The position numbers and the translations under genes are program-made. The notes beneath the pieces were generated by a model. That model searched no databases, was not told the DNA's origin, and saw nothing but the letters and a program-made list of their open reading frames with translations. Shown here one piece after another: positions 9,377 through 17,930 of a DNA stretch of 64,000 nt; within the stretch, counting starts at the first letter, position 1; each line of letters begins with the position of its first letter. This DNA is from CAVQBP01 sp963740945. Lineage in GTDB: Bacteria > Bacteroidota > Ignavibacteria > Ignavibacteriales > Ignavibacteriaceae. The stretch lies in NCBI GenBank assembly GCA_963740945.1, contig CAVUGE010000032.1, forward strand, positions 57,945-121,944, written 5' to 3'.

Positions 9377-9916
9377 TTACCAGCCCGAAACTACGGCTAA
9401 CAGAATGTCTTCACTTATTTTATCTATTGCTGCTGTGATTGCCAGGTTAATATCATTTAAACTCCCCCCGGAAGGATAATCGCCGTAGTTGGAAAAATTA
9501 TTCTCAAAGATTGTCTTTCTTTTAACGAGATCTCTATAAATTGCTTGAACCGAAATTGTAATCCTTCGTGTTTCAACTTTCTCACCACCGGTGATAATTG
9601 TCGGAGCATCACTTAACGAAATAATTGAACAGTTCAATATAGCATTTGCTTTATTTTTTTCTGTGACCTGGAGCGTATTATCATCAGTAAATTTTTGAAT
9701 CAAAGAATTAGTCAACATTTCCCTTAAACCCGGCTCACCCGAACCACTTCGATCCTCAGCAATTGGAATTGCTATAGACTTCAAATGTGCCGGAACCGAA
9801 GCACCGGTAAAAGAATAAGAAAAACAACCAGTAAAATTAATGAGGCTTAGTATGATAAACAAGGATAGAATTTTTATAAAGCCGGAATCCTTTATTTTTG
9901 AATTGAATTTCAACAT
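9377..9916 (-). CDS. lptE: LptE family lipoprotein
   Basis: A 179-residue predicted outer-membrane lipoprotein of the Bacteroidota LptE family, the plug of the LptD lipopolysaccharide translocon. The signal peptide ends in a lipobox-like NFTGC. After it come YSFTGASVPAHLKSIAIP and REMLTNSLIQKFTDD, which are characteristic of this family. It lies 28 bp downstream of the sigma-54 activator gene, a gene order I associate with Ignavibacteria and relatives (from memory, not checked). Confidence 0.8.
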   Translation of the reverse strand: MLKFNSKIKDSGFIKILSLFIILSLINFTGCFSYSFTGASVPAHLKSIAIPIAEDRSGSGEPGLREMLTNSLIQKFTDDNTLQVTEKNKANAILNCSIISLSDAPTIITGGEKVETRRITISVQAIYRDLVKRKTIFENNFSNYGDYPSGGSLNDINLAITAAIDKISEDILLAVVSGW

Positions 9917-9944
9917 TTAAAAGAAAAAAATTATTAGTAAAAAA

Positions 9945-11048
9945 TTAAAGATTATAATCTTTAAGCTTCCGGTAAAAAGTCCTTTCACCAATCTTCAACA
10001 TTTTGGCAGCTTCCTTTTTATTCCCTCTTGTATAAGCCAGTGCGTTTTTTATTGCTTCCTTTTCGACTTCTTCAAGGGGTATGACATCTTCCGTATGATT
10101 ATTATTCCCTTGAGTAAAAATTTCATTTTGATTGTGATAGATCAGGTCTTTTAGCTCTAAAATATCTTTTTTTATTTCGAATAATGCTCTATATAATAAT
10201 TCCCTGTCTACTTCTTCCGGAGATTTCTTTAAATAAACGGGAAGATTTCGTAAGGATGTATTTTTTCTATCATCGGTTAGAAGTGTTGAAAAAGAAGAAG
10301 CATCTAATCTATTGTATTTATTTAAGGCCATGGCGGTTTCAATGGTATTTTTTAACTCTCTTACATTTCCCGGCCATGAATATTCTTTAAGTAAATTCAA
10401 TGAATCATCGGTTATTTCGGGAACTTTTATATGGTTTGATTCTGCATACTGCTGTGCGAAAAAGTTGACTAATTCTTCAATATCTCCCTTGCGGGATCTT
10501 AATGGAGGTATGCTTAGAGTTACAGCTTTAAGCCGGAAATAAAGATCCCTCCTGAATTTTCTGGAATCAACTTCATCCTGGAGATTTTTATTAGTAGCAG
10601 CAATAATCCTAACATCAACTTTTGTTACAGTTTCGGCTCCAATACGCATAAATTCTTTTGTTTCCAGCACTCTTAATAATTTGACTTGAGTAGTTAACGG
10701 CATTTCAGCAATTTCATCCAAAAAAAGAGAGCTGCCATCCGCAATTTCAAAATAGCCCTTTCTGCTTTCCACTGCACCGGTAAAGGAACCTCTTTTATGG
10801 CCGAATAACTCACTTTCGAGAATGCCTTCAGGGATTGCTCCGCAATTTACAGTAACCATTTGTTTGTCAGACCTGTTGCTATATCCGTGAATAGCTCTTG
10901 CAAAAATCTCCTTACCCACTCCGCTCTCACCATATATAAGTATAGATATATCCGATTTTGCAACCTGCATAGTTATATCAGCAAGATCATTTATTTCTTT
11001 TGAATCTCCTATTATTCCGTATTCTTTTTTAAACTGGTCTATTGTCAT
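9945..11048 (-). CDS. Sigma-54-dependent transcriptional activator without a receiver domain
   Basis: A 367-residue AAA+ activator of RpoN promoters. The AAA domain starts almost at the N-terminus: Walker A GESGVGKE at residues 40-47, the sigma-54 contact loop at 87-92, and Walker B LFLDE at 108-112. A Fis-type helix-turn-helix ends the protein (KEAAKMLKIGERTFYRKLK). No response-regulator or GAF domain is present, so activity must be controlled by level or by a partner. The contact loop reads GSFTGA instead of GAFTGA. It heads the LptE/GT2/TPR run. Confidence 0.93.
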   Translation of the reverse strand: MTIDQFKKEYGIIGDSKEINDLADITMQVAKSDISILIYGESGVGKEIFARAIHGYSNRSDKQMVTVNCGAIPEGILESELFGHKRGSFTGAVESRKGYFEIADGSSLFLDEIAEMPLTTQVKLLRVLETKEFMRIGAETVTKVDVRIIAATNKNLQDEVDSRKFRRDLYFRLKAVTLSIPPLRSRKGDIEELVNFFAQQYAESNHIKVPEITDDSLNLLKEYSWPGNVRELKNTIETAMALNKYNRLDASSFSTLLTDDRKNTSLRNLPVYLKKSPEEVDRELLYRALFEIKKDILELKDLIYHNQNEIFTQGNNNHTEDVIPLEEVEKEAIKNALAYTRGNKKEAAKMLKIGERTFYRKLKDYNL

Positions 11049-11162
11049 TTTTATTAAGAATTATCACATTTAAATAATAAAACATGTTAAAACACCATAT
11101 AAATATATCATATTTTATCCCTTAATTAAAGAAAGAAATAAAACGAAGGCCGTATCGCACTT

Positions 11163-11195
11163 AAACCTCCAAGGTTTTAGAAACCTCGGAGGTTT
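11163..11195. terminator. AACCTCC...GGAGGTT palindrome at gene 3' end
   Basis: An inverted repeat of AAACCTC with its complement, overlapping the last codons and stop of the metallo-hydrolase gene. It is one of six related palindromes in this window. Its place suggests a transcription terminator or mRNA 3'-end stabiliser, but the same sequence family behaves like a dispersed repeat. Confidence 0.5.
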
Positions 11196-11956
11196 AGATT
11201 TATGCTAAATCCATCTGCTGCCGGGATAATGTTTGCATTCATTCCTGTCATATTGGATAATAACTTTTCATCATCATCACTTATGTGGGTAAGGTATAAT
11301 TTATGTGGCTTCAATATTTTATATGCTTCAAGTAAGTCATTGAGATTAATATGGGTAATTTCACTTATCATTAAATCTAATTTATTTTCTTCAAAGAGGA
11401 ACAGGTCTTCTCTATCTCCAATATCACCGGTATAAAAAATCTTCTTCCCGTTTATTTCGAATAAAATACTGCTTGATACAAAGTTCAACTCTCTTTCGTC
11501 GACATATTCTTTATATTTATTTAAATGAGAGTTCTGTCTTCCGGTAAAACTCAAATCATTCTTTATCCGGAAAACTTCATCATGATTAAAAGTTTCAATC
11601 ATAATTTCAAACCCCATCTTCTGTTTAAATATATAAGAATGGTATAAAAAATCTTCAATAACTCTTTCTAAATTTTCATTAACAAACAATTGGAGAGGAT
11701 TATTTCTTCCGGTTAATTTCATCTGTACGATTAATGATGCAAGTCCCGAAAAATGGTCAGGATGCAGGTGTGTCAAAATAATTCCATTAATATCAGAATA
11801 GGGAATATTTTGAGAAAGGAGAGCCCTTGATATCCCATCACCCGCATCAATAAGCAGGTTGTAATTTTGATGAGAAATAATAAAAGAAGAAAAGTATCTT
11901 TTTAATGAAGCCTTCCCCGAGCCTGTTCCGATAAATATAATTTCCGGTTTACTCAT
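11177..11956 (-). CDS. Metallo-beta-lactamase-fold hydrolase (RNase Z-like)
   Basis: A 259-residue MBL-fold protein. The N-terminus (FIGTGSGKASLKRYFSSF) and IDAGDG resemble the RNase Z/arylsulfatase-like branch. The metal-binding motif is HLHPDHFSG, with further ligands likely at FYTGDIGD and LTHIS. It lacks the long exosite arm of true tRNase Z, so it is more likely a general phosphodiesterase or lactonase. The start overlaps the end of the SPOR gene by 4 bp. The last residues are encoded by the CCTCC palindrome. Confidence 0.82.
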   Translation of the reverse strand: MSKPEIIFIGTGSGKASLKRYFSSFIISHQNYNLLIDAGDGISRALLSQNIPYSDINGIILTHLHPDHFSGLASLIVQMKLTGRNNPLQLFVNENLERVIEDFLYHSYIFKQKMGFEIMIETFNHDEVFRIKNDLSFTGRQNSHLNKYKEYVDERELNFVSSSILFEINGKKIFYTGDIGDREDLFLFEENKLDLMISEITHINLNDLLEAYKILKPHKLYLTHISDDDEKLLSNMTGMNANIIPAADGFSINLNLRGF

Positions 11957-12657
11957 GGAAGGTCAACAATTCTTCCGTCTAATTTGAATTCTTTATTTAT
12001 TACATGAAGAAAATTTTCCGCCTCTTCCCTGCTTTCAAATTTTCCTACATATACAACCTTAAATGAAGTCCCGGCAACTACCTTGTCTTTAGTCTCTGAA
12101 AAGAAGCCGTTATCTTCAAAATTCTTTTTTAAAGACGATGCATTTGATGACTGTGTAAACGCTCCCGCTTGAATAGTAAATTTATATTTAGGCTGATCCT
12201 GTTCGGTTAATTGATTTGAATTTTTAACTTCCGGCAGTGTAATTTGATTAGCCGAAGGAATACCTCTATCCGCAATTTTTAAATAAGGAGACACCGGATA
12301 ATCACTTTTCAATTTATCCAGGTTTTTCTTAGCCTTATCATAATCGCCATTAGCATAATAGAATGAAAAAATTCTATAAAGAGCTGCATCCGCATACCTG
12401 CTTTTCGGATATTTATCAACTATTTTTGAGTAAGTTACAACTGCCTTATTTCCATCATTAGTTAAAACACCTTCTAAAAACATAATTGACGGGCTTTCGG
12501 GATTCTTTGAAATTAAAGAAGGAAGCTCTTGTTCAACAATTTTTTTGTTCCCGGCTTCTATCTGCTTTAAATAAGGGATTATATCTATATCTTGAGAAAA
12601 AACAAATGGAGAAAGAAAGAAGATAAAAAGAATAAATAAAAATATAACAACTTTCAT
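11953..12657 (-). CDS. SPOR-domain protein with TPR-like segment
   Basis: A 234-residue exported protein. A signal peptide (FLFILFIFFLSPFVFSQ) is followed by TPR-like helices (YADAALYRIFSFYYANGDYD) and then a C-terminal SPOR domain (KYKFTIQAGAFTQSSNASSL and VVYVGKFESREEAENFL). SPOR domains bind denuded peptidoglycan, so it is probably periplasmic. It overlaps the metallo-hydrolase gene by 4 bp and follows miaB by 61 bp. Confidence 0.85.
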   Translation of the reverse strand: MKVVIFLFILFIFFLSPFVFSQDIDIIPYLKQIEAGNKKIVEQELPSLISKNPESPSIMFLEGVLTNDGNKAVVTYSKIVDKYPKSRYADAALYRIFSFYYANGDYDKAKKNLDKLKSDYPVSPYLKIADRGIPSANQITLPEVKNSNQLTEQDQPKYKFTIQAGAFTQSSNASSLKKNFEDNGFFSETKDKVVAGTSFKVVYVGKFESREEAENFLHVINKEFKLDGRIVDLP

Positions 12658-12718
12658 TTAACCCATTATAATGTTGTTAATCGTACTCGTAATCTTAATC
12701 GTACTCTTTCTCATAATC

Positions 12719-14068
12719 CTAAACTGGCAGAGCCAAATCTTGTAATTTTGTAATTTTGTAATCGGTTACTTCTCCAAATAAAGTCGCTGACGTAGCGCGA
12801 TTTATTTTAACCCTTACATAATCTCCTTCTTTAATTCTTTCATCAAAGGGAATAATAGTCACTTTGTTTGTATCTGTCCGGCCGGATAAGAATTGATCTG
12901 ACCTTTTGCTTAAACCTTCTATTAATATAGTCTCTTCCTTACTAATCAAGTTCTGGTTCAATTCGTATGATATCTTTTGCTGAACATCAATTATTTCCTG
13001 GAGACGTTTTGTTTTTATTTCATTCGATATATCATCTCCCATTTTATAAGATTTTGTTCCTTCCCTTGGTGAATACTTAAACATATAGGCACCGTCATAT
13101 TTAACTTCCCGCAGAATATCTAAAGTCATAACATGGTCTTCATAAGTTTCTGTTGGAAATCCTGCAATTATATCGGTAGAAAAACTTACTCCCGGAATTA
13201 TTTTCTTTGCTTTTTCAATCAAATTCAGATAATGTTCAATAGTATATGTTCTGTTCATTAAATTAAGGATTCTGTTTGAACCAGATTGCACCGGTAAATG
13301 AATATAATTACATAAATTCGAATGGTCTGCAATTGTATATAAAAGTTTATCCGAGAGATCCTGCGGATGGGAGGTAGAAAATCTTATTCTAATTGATTCG
13401 TCAACAACAGCACAGGCAGAAAGCAAATCTGCAAAATCACTTCCATTATCAATGTAAGAGTTTACATTTTGCCCCAATAAAGTAACTTCTTTGAATCCTC
13501 TTTCAGATAATTGTCTTATCTCATCAACAATAGAGCTTAAAGCTCTACTTCTTTCCCTGCCTCGGGTAAAAGGAACTACACAGAAAGTACAAAACTTATC
13601 ACATCCTCTCATAACAGAAATCCACGCCTGCAGTCCGTCTTCCCGGAAGGGAATTATATCATCATAAGTTTCGGTACGTGATAGCTTAACCCCGATACCT
13701 TTCTCCCCGTTAAAAGCTATATCTATTAATTCAGGAAGTCTCCGGTATTCATCAGGTCCCACTACTACATCAACAATCTTCTTTTTTTCAATGAGATCTG
13801 TTCTTAATCTTTCAGCCATACACCCGAGTATTCCCACAACTAGGTTAGGCTTCGATTCCTTGATATTCTTAAAATTCCCCAGCCTTCCGTAGATCCTTTG
13901 CTCCGCATTCTCCCTAATGCTGCAGGTGTTAAGTAAGATTACATCTGCACTTTCCGCATCTTTAGTAATGCCGTAGCCTGAATTCTGCAGTATCCCGCAT
14001 ACTATCTCAGTATCGGCTAAATTCATCTGGCAGCCATAAGTTTCTATATATACGTTATTTTTTTTCAT
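12719..14068 (-). CDS. miaB: tRNA-2-methylthio-N6-dimethylallyladenosine synthase MiaB
   Basis: Radical-SAM methylthiotransferase acting on i6A37 of tRNA. The 449-residue protein has MTTase cysteines at 13 (ETYGCQMNLADTE), 49 and 83, the radical-SAM CxxxCxxC at Cys156/160/163 (GCDKFCTFCVVPFTRGRE), and a C-terminal TRAM domain. IHLPVQSGSNRIL is MiaB-typical. The last dozen residues, after the TRAM domain, are encoded by a GTAATTTT simple repeat that runs through the stop codon, so the natural C-terminus may have been altered. Confidence 0.96.
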   Translation of the reverse strand: MKKNNVYIETYGCQMNLADTEIVCGILQNSGYGITKDAESADVILLNTCSIRENAEQRIYGRLGNFKNIKESKPNLVVGILGCMAERLRTDLIEKKKIVDVVVGPDEYRRLPELIDIAFNGEKGIGVKLSRTETYDDIIPFREDGLQAWISVMRGCDKFCTFCVVPFTRGRERSRALSSIVDEIRQLSERGFKEVTLLGQNVNSYIDNGSDFADLLSACAVVDESIRIRFSTSHPQDLSDKLLYTIADHSNLCNYIHLPVQSGSNRILNLMNRTYTIEHYLNLIEKAKKIIPGVSFSTDIIAGFPTETYEDHVMTLDILREVKYDGAYMFKYSPREGTKSYKMGDDISNEIKTKRLQEIIDVQQKISYELNQNLISKEETILIEGLSKRSDQFLSGRTDTNKVTIIPFDERIKEGDYVRVKINRATSATLFGEVTDYKITKLQDLALPV

Positions 14069-14204
14069 ATCCTTGTTTCAAATTTCTGCAAATATAAGAG
14101 TAAATTGACTGGTTTTCAATTCCACAATTAATGAGATTGAATGGATGAATGAAAATGGATGTAGATCGTTTTGCTATATCCTTTAGGCTCTGAAATTACG
14201 ATTT

Positions 14205-14390
14205 TGACAAAAATGTCACTCTTTTGAAATTTTTCTCTTTTGTATTTAATCTGCATTTTCACCCCCACACTTCCTCCAGTCTTCCTCCAGTCTTCCTCCA
14301 AGCTTCCTCCAAGTAAACACAACTCTAAAAGTTCATTAAAATTCCTTTAAAATCATCCAAAATTATTTTGCATCGACTGCCAAAATGTCA
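14205..14390 (-). repeat. Period-11 GGAGG array between TGNCA palindromes
   Basis: Read on the minus strand: TGACATTTTGGCA (14390-14378), then an array with GGAGG at 14310, 14299, 14288 and 14277 and GGGGG at 14266 (exactly 11 nt apart), then the palindrome TGACATTTTTGTCA (14218-14205). A second locus with the same layout lies at 61974-62183. Eleven is not a multiple of three, so the array is not coding selection. A 64-codon frame crosses it but nothing supports it as a gene. The rest of the 430-bp gap is AT-rich; a degenerate AAAGATG-type palindrome lies near 14408. Confidence 0.6.
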
Positions 14391-14498
14391 AAATTGAAAT
14401 GATTCTTCTTTGTAAAAATGCCATCTTTGAATCTATATAACTTCAATTATTAATTTTTTTTTACTAATTTAAAAACATATATAAATATCGGAGGGTAT

Positions 14499-14930
14499 AT
14501 GAGGTTACGTGTTATTCTAATTTCCTTATCTATATTCATATTTTTGTTTGCAGGATGTGCATCTATGAATGATGTGCTGAATTCAAAAGATGAGGGTACC
14601 GTGCAGGTATATGCGGTAAATTCCGATCAAGCATGGGATATTGCCAAAACTGTGTTTAGATGGGAAGGTACCGATGCAATTGAAGAGCATAAGGATCAAA
14701 ACTATATGCTTACAAGTTCCGGCGCTAATTTTGTTTCCATGGGGACTGTTATGGGAGCCTGGATTGAACCGGTAGATGCAAATAATACCAAAGTTACTAT
14801 AGTAACAAAAAGGCGCATGGCTACTAATGTAGCTACAACTTTAACCGAATCAACTTTTCAAAAAAGATTTGCTCAGGCTGTTGATATAGTTAAATCCGGA
14901 AAACCTTTACCAATTAATCCGCCTGACTAG
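14499..14930 (+). CDS. Small lipoprotein, DUF3568-like
   Basis: A 143-residue predicted lipoprotein. The signal peptide ends in a clear lipobox (FLFAGC). The mature part has a mixed alpha/beta composition, with KVTIVTKRRMATNVATTL and a C-terminal helix. It resembles DUF3568-type small lipoproteins, but the match is by eye only. A good ribosome-binding site (GGAGG) lies just before the ATG. It stands alone, transcribed away from miaB. Confidence 0.65.
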   Translation: MRLRVILISLSIFIFLFAGCASMNDVLNSKDEGTVQVYAVNSDQAWDIAKTVFRWEGTDAIEEHKDQNYMLTSSGANFVSMGTVMGAWIEPVDANNTKVTIVTKRRMATNVATTLTESTFQKRFAQAVDIVKSGKPLPINPPD

Positions 14931-15758
14931 AGTGGGAATAGTCTGAAAATCGTTTTTAAGGCGTGAATTTTAAAAAGCAGGGGTAAGTATTGGCTCAAGG
15001 GAAATTAAAGGGCTTATAAGTGAATAAATGACCGAAAACCTACGCTATTTCGTAAGACTTTTGGGAGCTGAAGTAAAAAAATAGTTCAATTTGAATGGAA
15101 TGGGAATGGAAGCTATAGAGAAACCGTATTTGGGAGAATTATTGAAAATGGAAATGTATTTTGTTAACTCAAGGTTAACTACCGGTTTCCCTTAGAGGAA
15201 CTTATTTATATTGAATGGTTATCCAATTTTATCTCTGTTCGTACAAAATCATTTTATATTTATGGTTAGTTACGACTTTCTTTAGGGGGTGACCAAAAAG
15301 TAGAGATTGTCATGCTGAACTTGATTCAGCATCTGTTTTCAGCGCAAAATTGAAAGGTTAGATTCCGGGTCAAGCACGGAATGACACTTTTTAGTCAACC
15401 CCTAAATATCTATAGAAAATTTACAATCCAAAGAAACCAAAGTCCCCCTAGGGACGAAAATATAGTTTCTTATTTTGAAAGTATTCGGATTAATTGAAAA
15501 CCCTGTTTAATTCTAAATTTTATTTTTGATTTTACAATTATTTTGGAAAGCTATGAAATTAATATTTATTGATTACACAAATACACAAACTGATATTATT
15601 TTGATTGTTATAAATAATATTGCTATTATTAGTAATAATAAAATGTGGGGATTCGAAAGCTCCTTTATAAGTAAATCTAATTTATCTTTATAGTATAAAC
15701 TGCAATTGTTCAGCCAAAATAATATTGTCTTCAAGTAAATAGCATGGGGTCTGCTAGT
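14931..15758. other. Gene-poor stretch with possible degraded coding remnants
   Basis: No intact gene is visible in about 830 bp. Around 15080-15240 short open stretches in shifting frames (for example VQFEWNGNGSYRETVFGRII and PLEELIYIEWLSNF) look like fragments of an eroded gene that I cannot name. A REP-like composite repeat occupies 15284-15405. A 72-codon minus-strand frame at 15573-15791 has no supporting features. Confidence 0.4.
15284..15405 (+). repeat. Composite REP-like repeat (copy 1 of an inverted pair)
   Basis: About 120 bp starting AGGGGGTGACCAAAAAGTAG. It contains two hairpins, CATGCTGAACTTGATTCAGCAT and a CATTCCGGG-type stem, and ends AGTCAACCCCT. The reverse complement is present at 20234-20353 with few changes. 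The ends are themselves inverted (AGGGG...CCCCT). Confidence 0.8.
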
Positions 15759-15780
15759 ATGATTTTTTTTTACATGGTTC

Positions 15781-16305
15781 TTGCTGTTCACTTTCCTAAT
15801 TTTCTTCCAATCATTTGCTCAAGAAAATGATACAAAAAATTATGAAGTCGAAAGTTCCAACTTTTGGATTAGTTCAGGTATAGGAAATAGTTATTTTGGA
15901 CCAACCTTTAAAGCTGACTTATCATATTCTTTTAATAAAAATATTTTCACAATCCGCTTTTTCTCATCACAAGAATTCCAATTCTCCGCAGGAGATCATC
16001 AATTTGATGATCCTCCAAAAAGAATAAAGGAATTTGGTTTGTTATACGGTCTATCATTCCACCAAGAAATAATGGTCGCAAATTTTATTGCTGGTTTAGG
16101 TTACGTTAACGGAATTCTTAGGGGCAAGCAATTACATTATGTTTATTATGAAACTATCAAAATCTCAAATATTAGTATTCCACTTGAAACAAATTTTAGA
16201 ATAGAATTTAATAAATATGTAGCAATCGGAGGTTCTTTTTTTTCTAATCTAAATTCTAAAAGATCCTTTGTTGTTGGTCTGCGGAAATTTGTATTGGGAA
16301 GTTAA
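15781..16305 (+). CDS. Outer-membrane beta-barrel protein, start affected by a poly-T tract
   Basis: About 174 residues, resembling a small exported beta-barrel (FWISSGIGNSYFGPTFKADL, alternating strands such as SYSFNKNIFTIRFFS). In the open frame the only start is TTG at 15781, giving a poor signal peptide lacking basic residues. An ATG at 15759 followed by nine Ts is one base out of frame. With eight Ts it would read MIFFTWFLLFTFLIFFQSFA, a better signal sequence. This may be slippage-controlled expression, a sequencing error or a true mutation. The family is not recognised beyond barrel-like composition. Confidence 0.55.
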   Translation: MLFTFLIFFQSFAQENDTKNYEVESSNFWISSGIGNSYFGPTFKADLSYSFNKNIFTIRFFSSQEFQFSAGDHQFDDPPKRIKEFGLLYGLSFHQEIMVANFIAGLGYVNGILRGKQLHYVYYETIKISNISIPLETNFRIEFNKYVAIGGSFFSNLNSKRSFVVGLRKFVLGS

Positions 16306-16435
16306 GATAATTAATTGAAATAAATCTATTATAAACAACGCTTCATTTCCTGCAATCCAAACATCATGCCTTTTTAGAATATCCGTAGAAGAACTTATTA
16401 TCGGGCTGTCATATCTTGAATCCGTCCTTTTATAT

Positions 16436-16456
16436 TTGTACATTTGAATTGTACAA
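16436..16456. promoter_or_regulatory. Palindromic operator of the toxin-antitoxin operon
   Basis: An imperfect 21-bp palindrome with perfect arms TTGTACA and TGTACAA. It lies 19 bp upstream of the antitoxin ATG. Phd/YefM antitoxins usually repress their own promoter through such sites, so autoregulation is inferred. Confidence 0.65.
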
Positions 16457-16475
16457 AACTTGAGGTAAGCATAAA

Positions 16476-16706
16476 ATGAATTCAATTGCCGTAAGTGAGC
16501 TTAGATCTAATTTAATGAATGTGTTGAAAAAAATTGAACATGGTTCTTCAATTGATATTACATCCAGGGGTAAAGTAGTCGCTAAGCTTGTTCCTCCTGA
16601 CTATTCCAGAAAGAGAGCAAGAAACAAATTAAAAGAAATAAGTGAAGATGCTGTTATCGGCAACATAGTATTACCACTAGATTCCAGGTGGAAGGCTGAC
16701 CAATAA
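16476..16706 (+). CDS. Type II antitoxin, Phd/YefM family
   Basis: A 76-residue antitoxin. The N-terminal half is a Phd/YefM DNA-binding fold (IAVSELRSNLMNVLKKIEHG, then ITSRGKVVAKLVPP). The charged C-terminal half should wrap the toxin. The stop codon is directly followed by the toxin ATG. GAGGTAAG gives a ribosome-binding site, and a 21-bp palindrome lies just upstream. No similar pair is seen elsewhere in the window. Confidence 0.88.
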   Translation: MNSIAVSELRSNLMNVLKKIEHGSSIDITSRGKVVAKLVPPDYSRKRARNKLKEISEDAVIGNIVLPLDSRWKADQ

Positions 16707-17102
16707 ATGATAATTGTCGATACTCATATAATTATCTGGGATGCATTAAAACCTGAATTATTGAGCAATAAAGCCAGGAAATCTCTAAAAGAAGCAAATG
16801 ATACTGACGGCATTATTTTTTGTGAAATATCTTTGTGGGAAATTGCTATGTTAATAAAGAAGAAAAGGATTTCCATTAATGTTTCTTATCTTGAATTTAT
16901 AAATCTTATTAAAGCATCAAATAATTATATCTTCAAAGGATTATCCCCTGAAATAGCTGAACTATCTGCCAATTTTCCCTCTGAAATAAATCAAGACCCT
17001 GCAGATAGAATAATTTGTGCCACATCAGTTATCAGCAATGCGGCACTAATTACTGCAGATAATAATTTAAGGAAATCGAAAATTATAAAAACAATTTGGT
17101 AA
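16707..17102 (+). CDS. vapC: PIN-domain toxin (VapC-like)
   Basis: A 131-residue PIN-domain ribonuclease toxin. Acidic catalytic residues are visible in order: IIVDTHIIIWD at the N-terminus, CEISLWEIAML in the middle, and NQDPADRIICATS with the third acidic cluster. The C-terminus has ALITADNNLRKS, typical of the family. It is paired with a Phd-type antitoxin without any gap. Family toxins cleave tRNA or rRNA; the target here is unknown. Confidence 0.88.
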   Translation: MIIVDTHIIIWDALKPELLSNKARKSLKEANDTDGIIFCEISLWEIAMLIKKKRISINVSYLEFINLIKASNNYIFKGLSPEIAELSANFPSEINQDPADRIICATSVISNAALITADNNLRKSKIIKTIW

Positions 17103-17212
17103 CTGATTCTTCTATTTGGGTTATAAATATTCCATAGATATTCAATCCTTAAATCTGCGAAAATCAGTTAAATCTGTGTCATCAGCGTGCTATTAACTAA
17201 ACTCATTATATA

Positions 17213-17833
17213 CTAATCAAAATCAGTAGGAATTTCTGGATTTTCATGATGCTCAAATATTCTCTTTATTTGCAGCAGTGTTGTCCTCGCTATTGATAAA
17301 TCCGGTATTTCATCTTGTGAAAAGAACTCAACACCGTCAGTTTCAATACTGAAGCTTTTCTCACCTCCCACTAATTCACATTCAAAGAAGATTTTATATA
17401 CATGATATGGAAATGGTGGTACATGCCCTTGTTTAGCTCTATCATAAACGGCAATTATTTTTTTAGTCTTAACAATAAATCCCGATTCCTCCAAAACCTC
17501 CCTTTCAATCGATGCAGAAGGAGTTTCGTTTGGGTCTGCCCATCCTCCCGGTAATGTCCATCCCCCATCCGATATCTCCTTTACCATCAGAATCTTATCC
17601 CCTTTGAAGACCGCTCCTCTTACATCTACCTTAGGTGTTGCATGCCCTTCCTCCTTACCGAATATACTTTTTATCCTTTCAAATTCTAAATCCGTATGGG
17701 ATGTTATAATTTCCGAAGCTATATCTCTTATTTTGTTATATCTTTCCCTATCAAATTCATTTTCCGAATAATTTAACCCGTTTTGTGCTATAGCTTGAAG
17801 GCTTTTCGCCCACTCAATCCATTTTGGTTCCAT
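17213..17833 (-). CDS. Nudix hydrolase with N-terminal Nudix-associated domain
   Basis: A 206-residue protein. The first 60 residues (WIEWAKSLQAIAQNGLNYSE, then RYNKIRDIASEII) match the helical domain that precedes many ADP-ribose or nucleoside-diphosphate-sugar pyrophosphatases. A Nudix domain follows with a complete box, GGWADPNETPSASIEREV then LEESG. It likely hydrolyses a nucleotide-linked metabolite; the substrate is unknown. It is monocistronic. Confidence 0.88.
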   Translation of the reverse strand: MEPKWIEWAKSLQAIAQNGLNYSENEFDRERYNKIRDIASEIITSHTDLEFERIKSIFGKEEGHATPKVDVRGAVFKGDKILMVKEISDGGWTLPGGWADPNETPSASIEREVLEESGFIVKTKKIIAVYDRAKQGHVPPFPYHVYKIFFECELVGGEKSFSIETDGVEFFSQDEIPDLSIARTTLLQIKRIFEHHENPEIPTDFD

Positions 17834-17930
17834 ATGCTTATTAGTTATATCGAGGTTGAAACATATCTATTTATTATTTTTATAATATATATATTAGTAT
17901 TTGTTAAGAATAACAAATTTCTTAAAAAGA

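Noticed and set aside
14128..14322. 64-codon minus-strand frame across the GGAGG array
   Set aside because: The period-11 array and palindrome explain the sequence. The second locus with the same layout has no matching open frame, so coding is not supported.
15573..15791. 72-codon minus-strand frame
   Set aside because: No ribosome-binding site or recognisable domain. It overlaps the likely 5' end of the barrel gene on the other strand and is AT-rich chance sequence.
16249..16485. 78-codon minus-strand frame with coding-like stretch (RYDSPIISSSTDILKRHDVW)
   Set aside because: It overlaps the barrel 3' end and the antitoxin start. The middle looks protein-like and may be a gene remnant, but there is no complete domain, so it is not listed as a gene.
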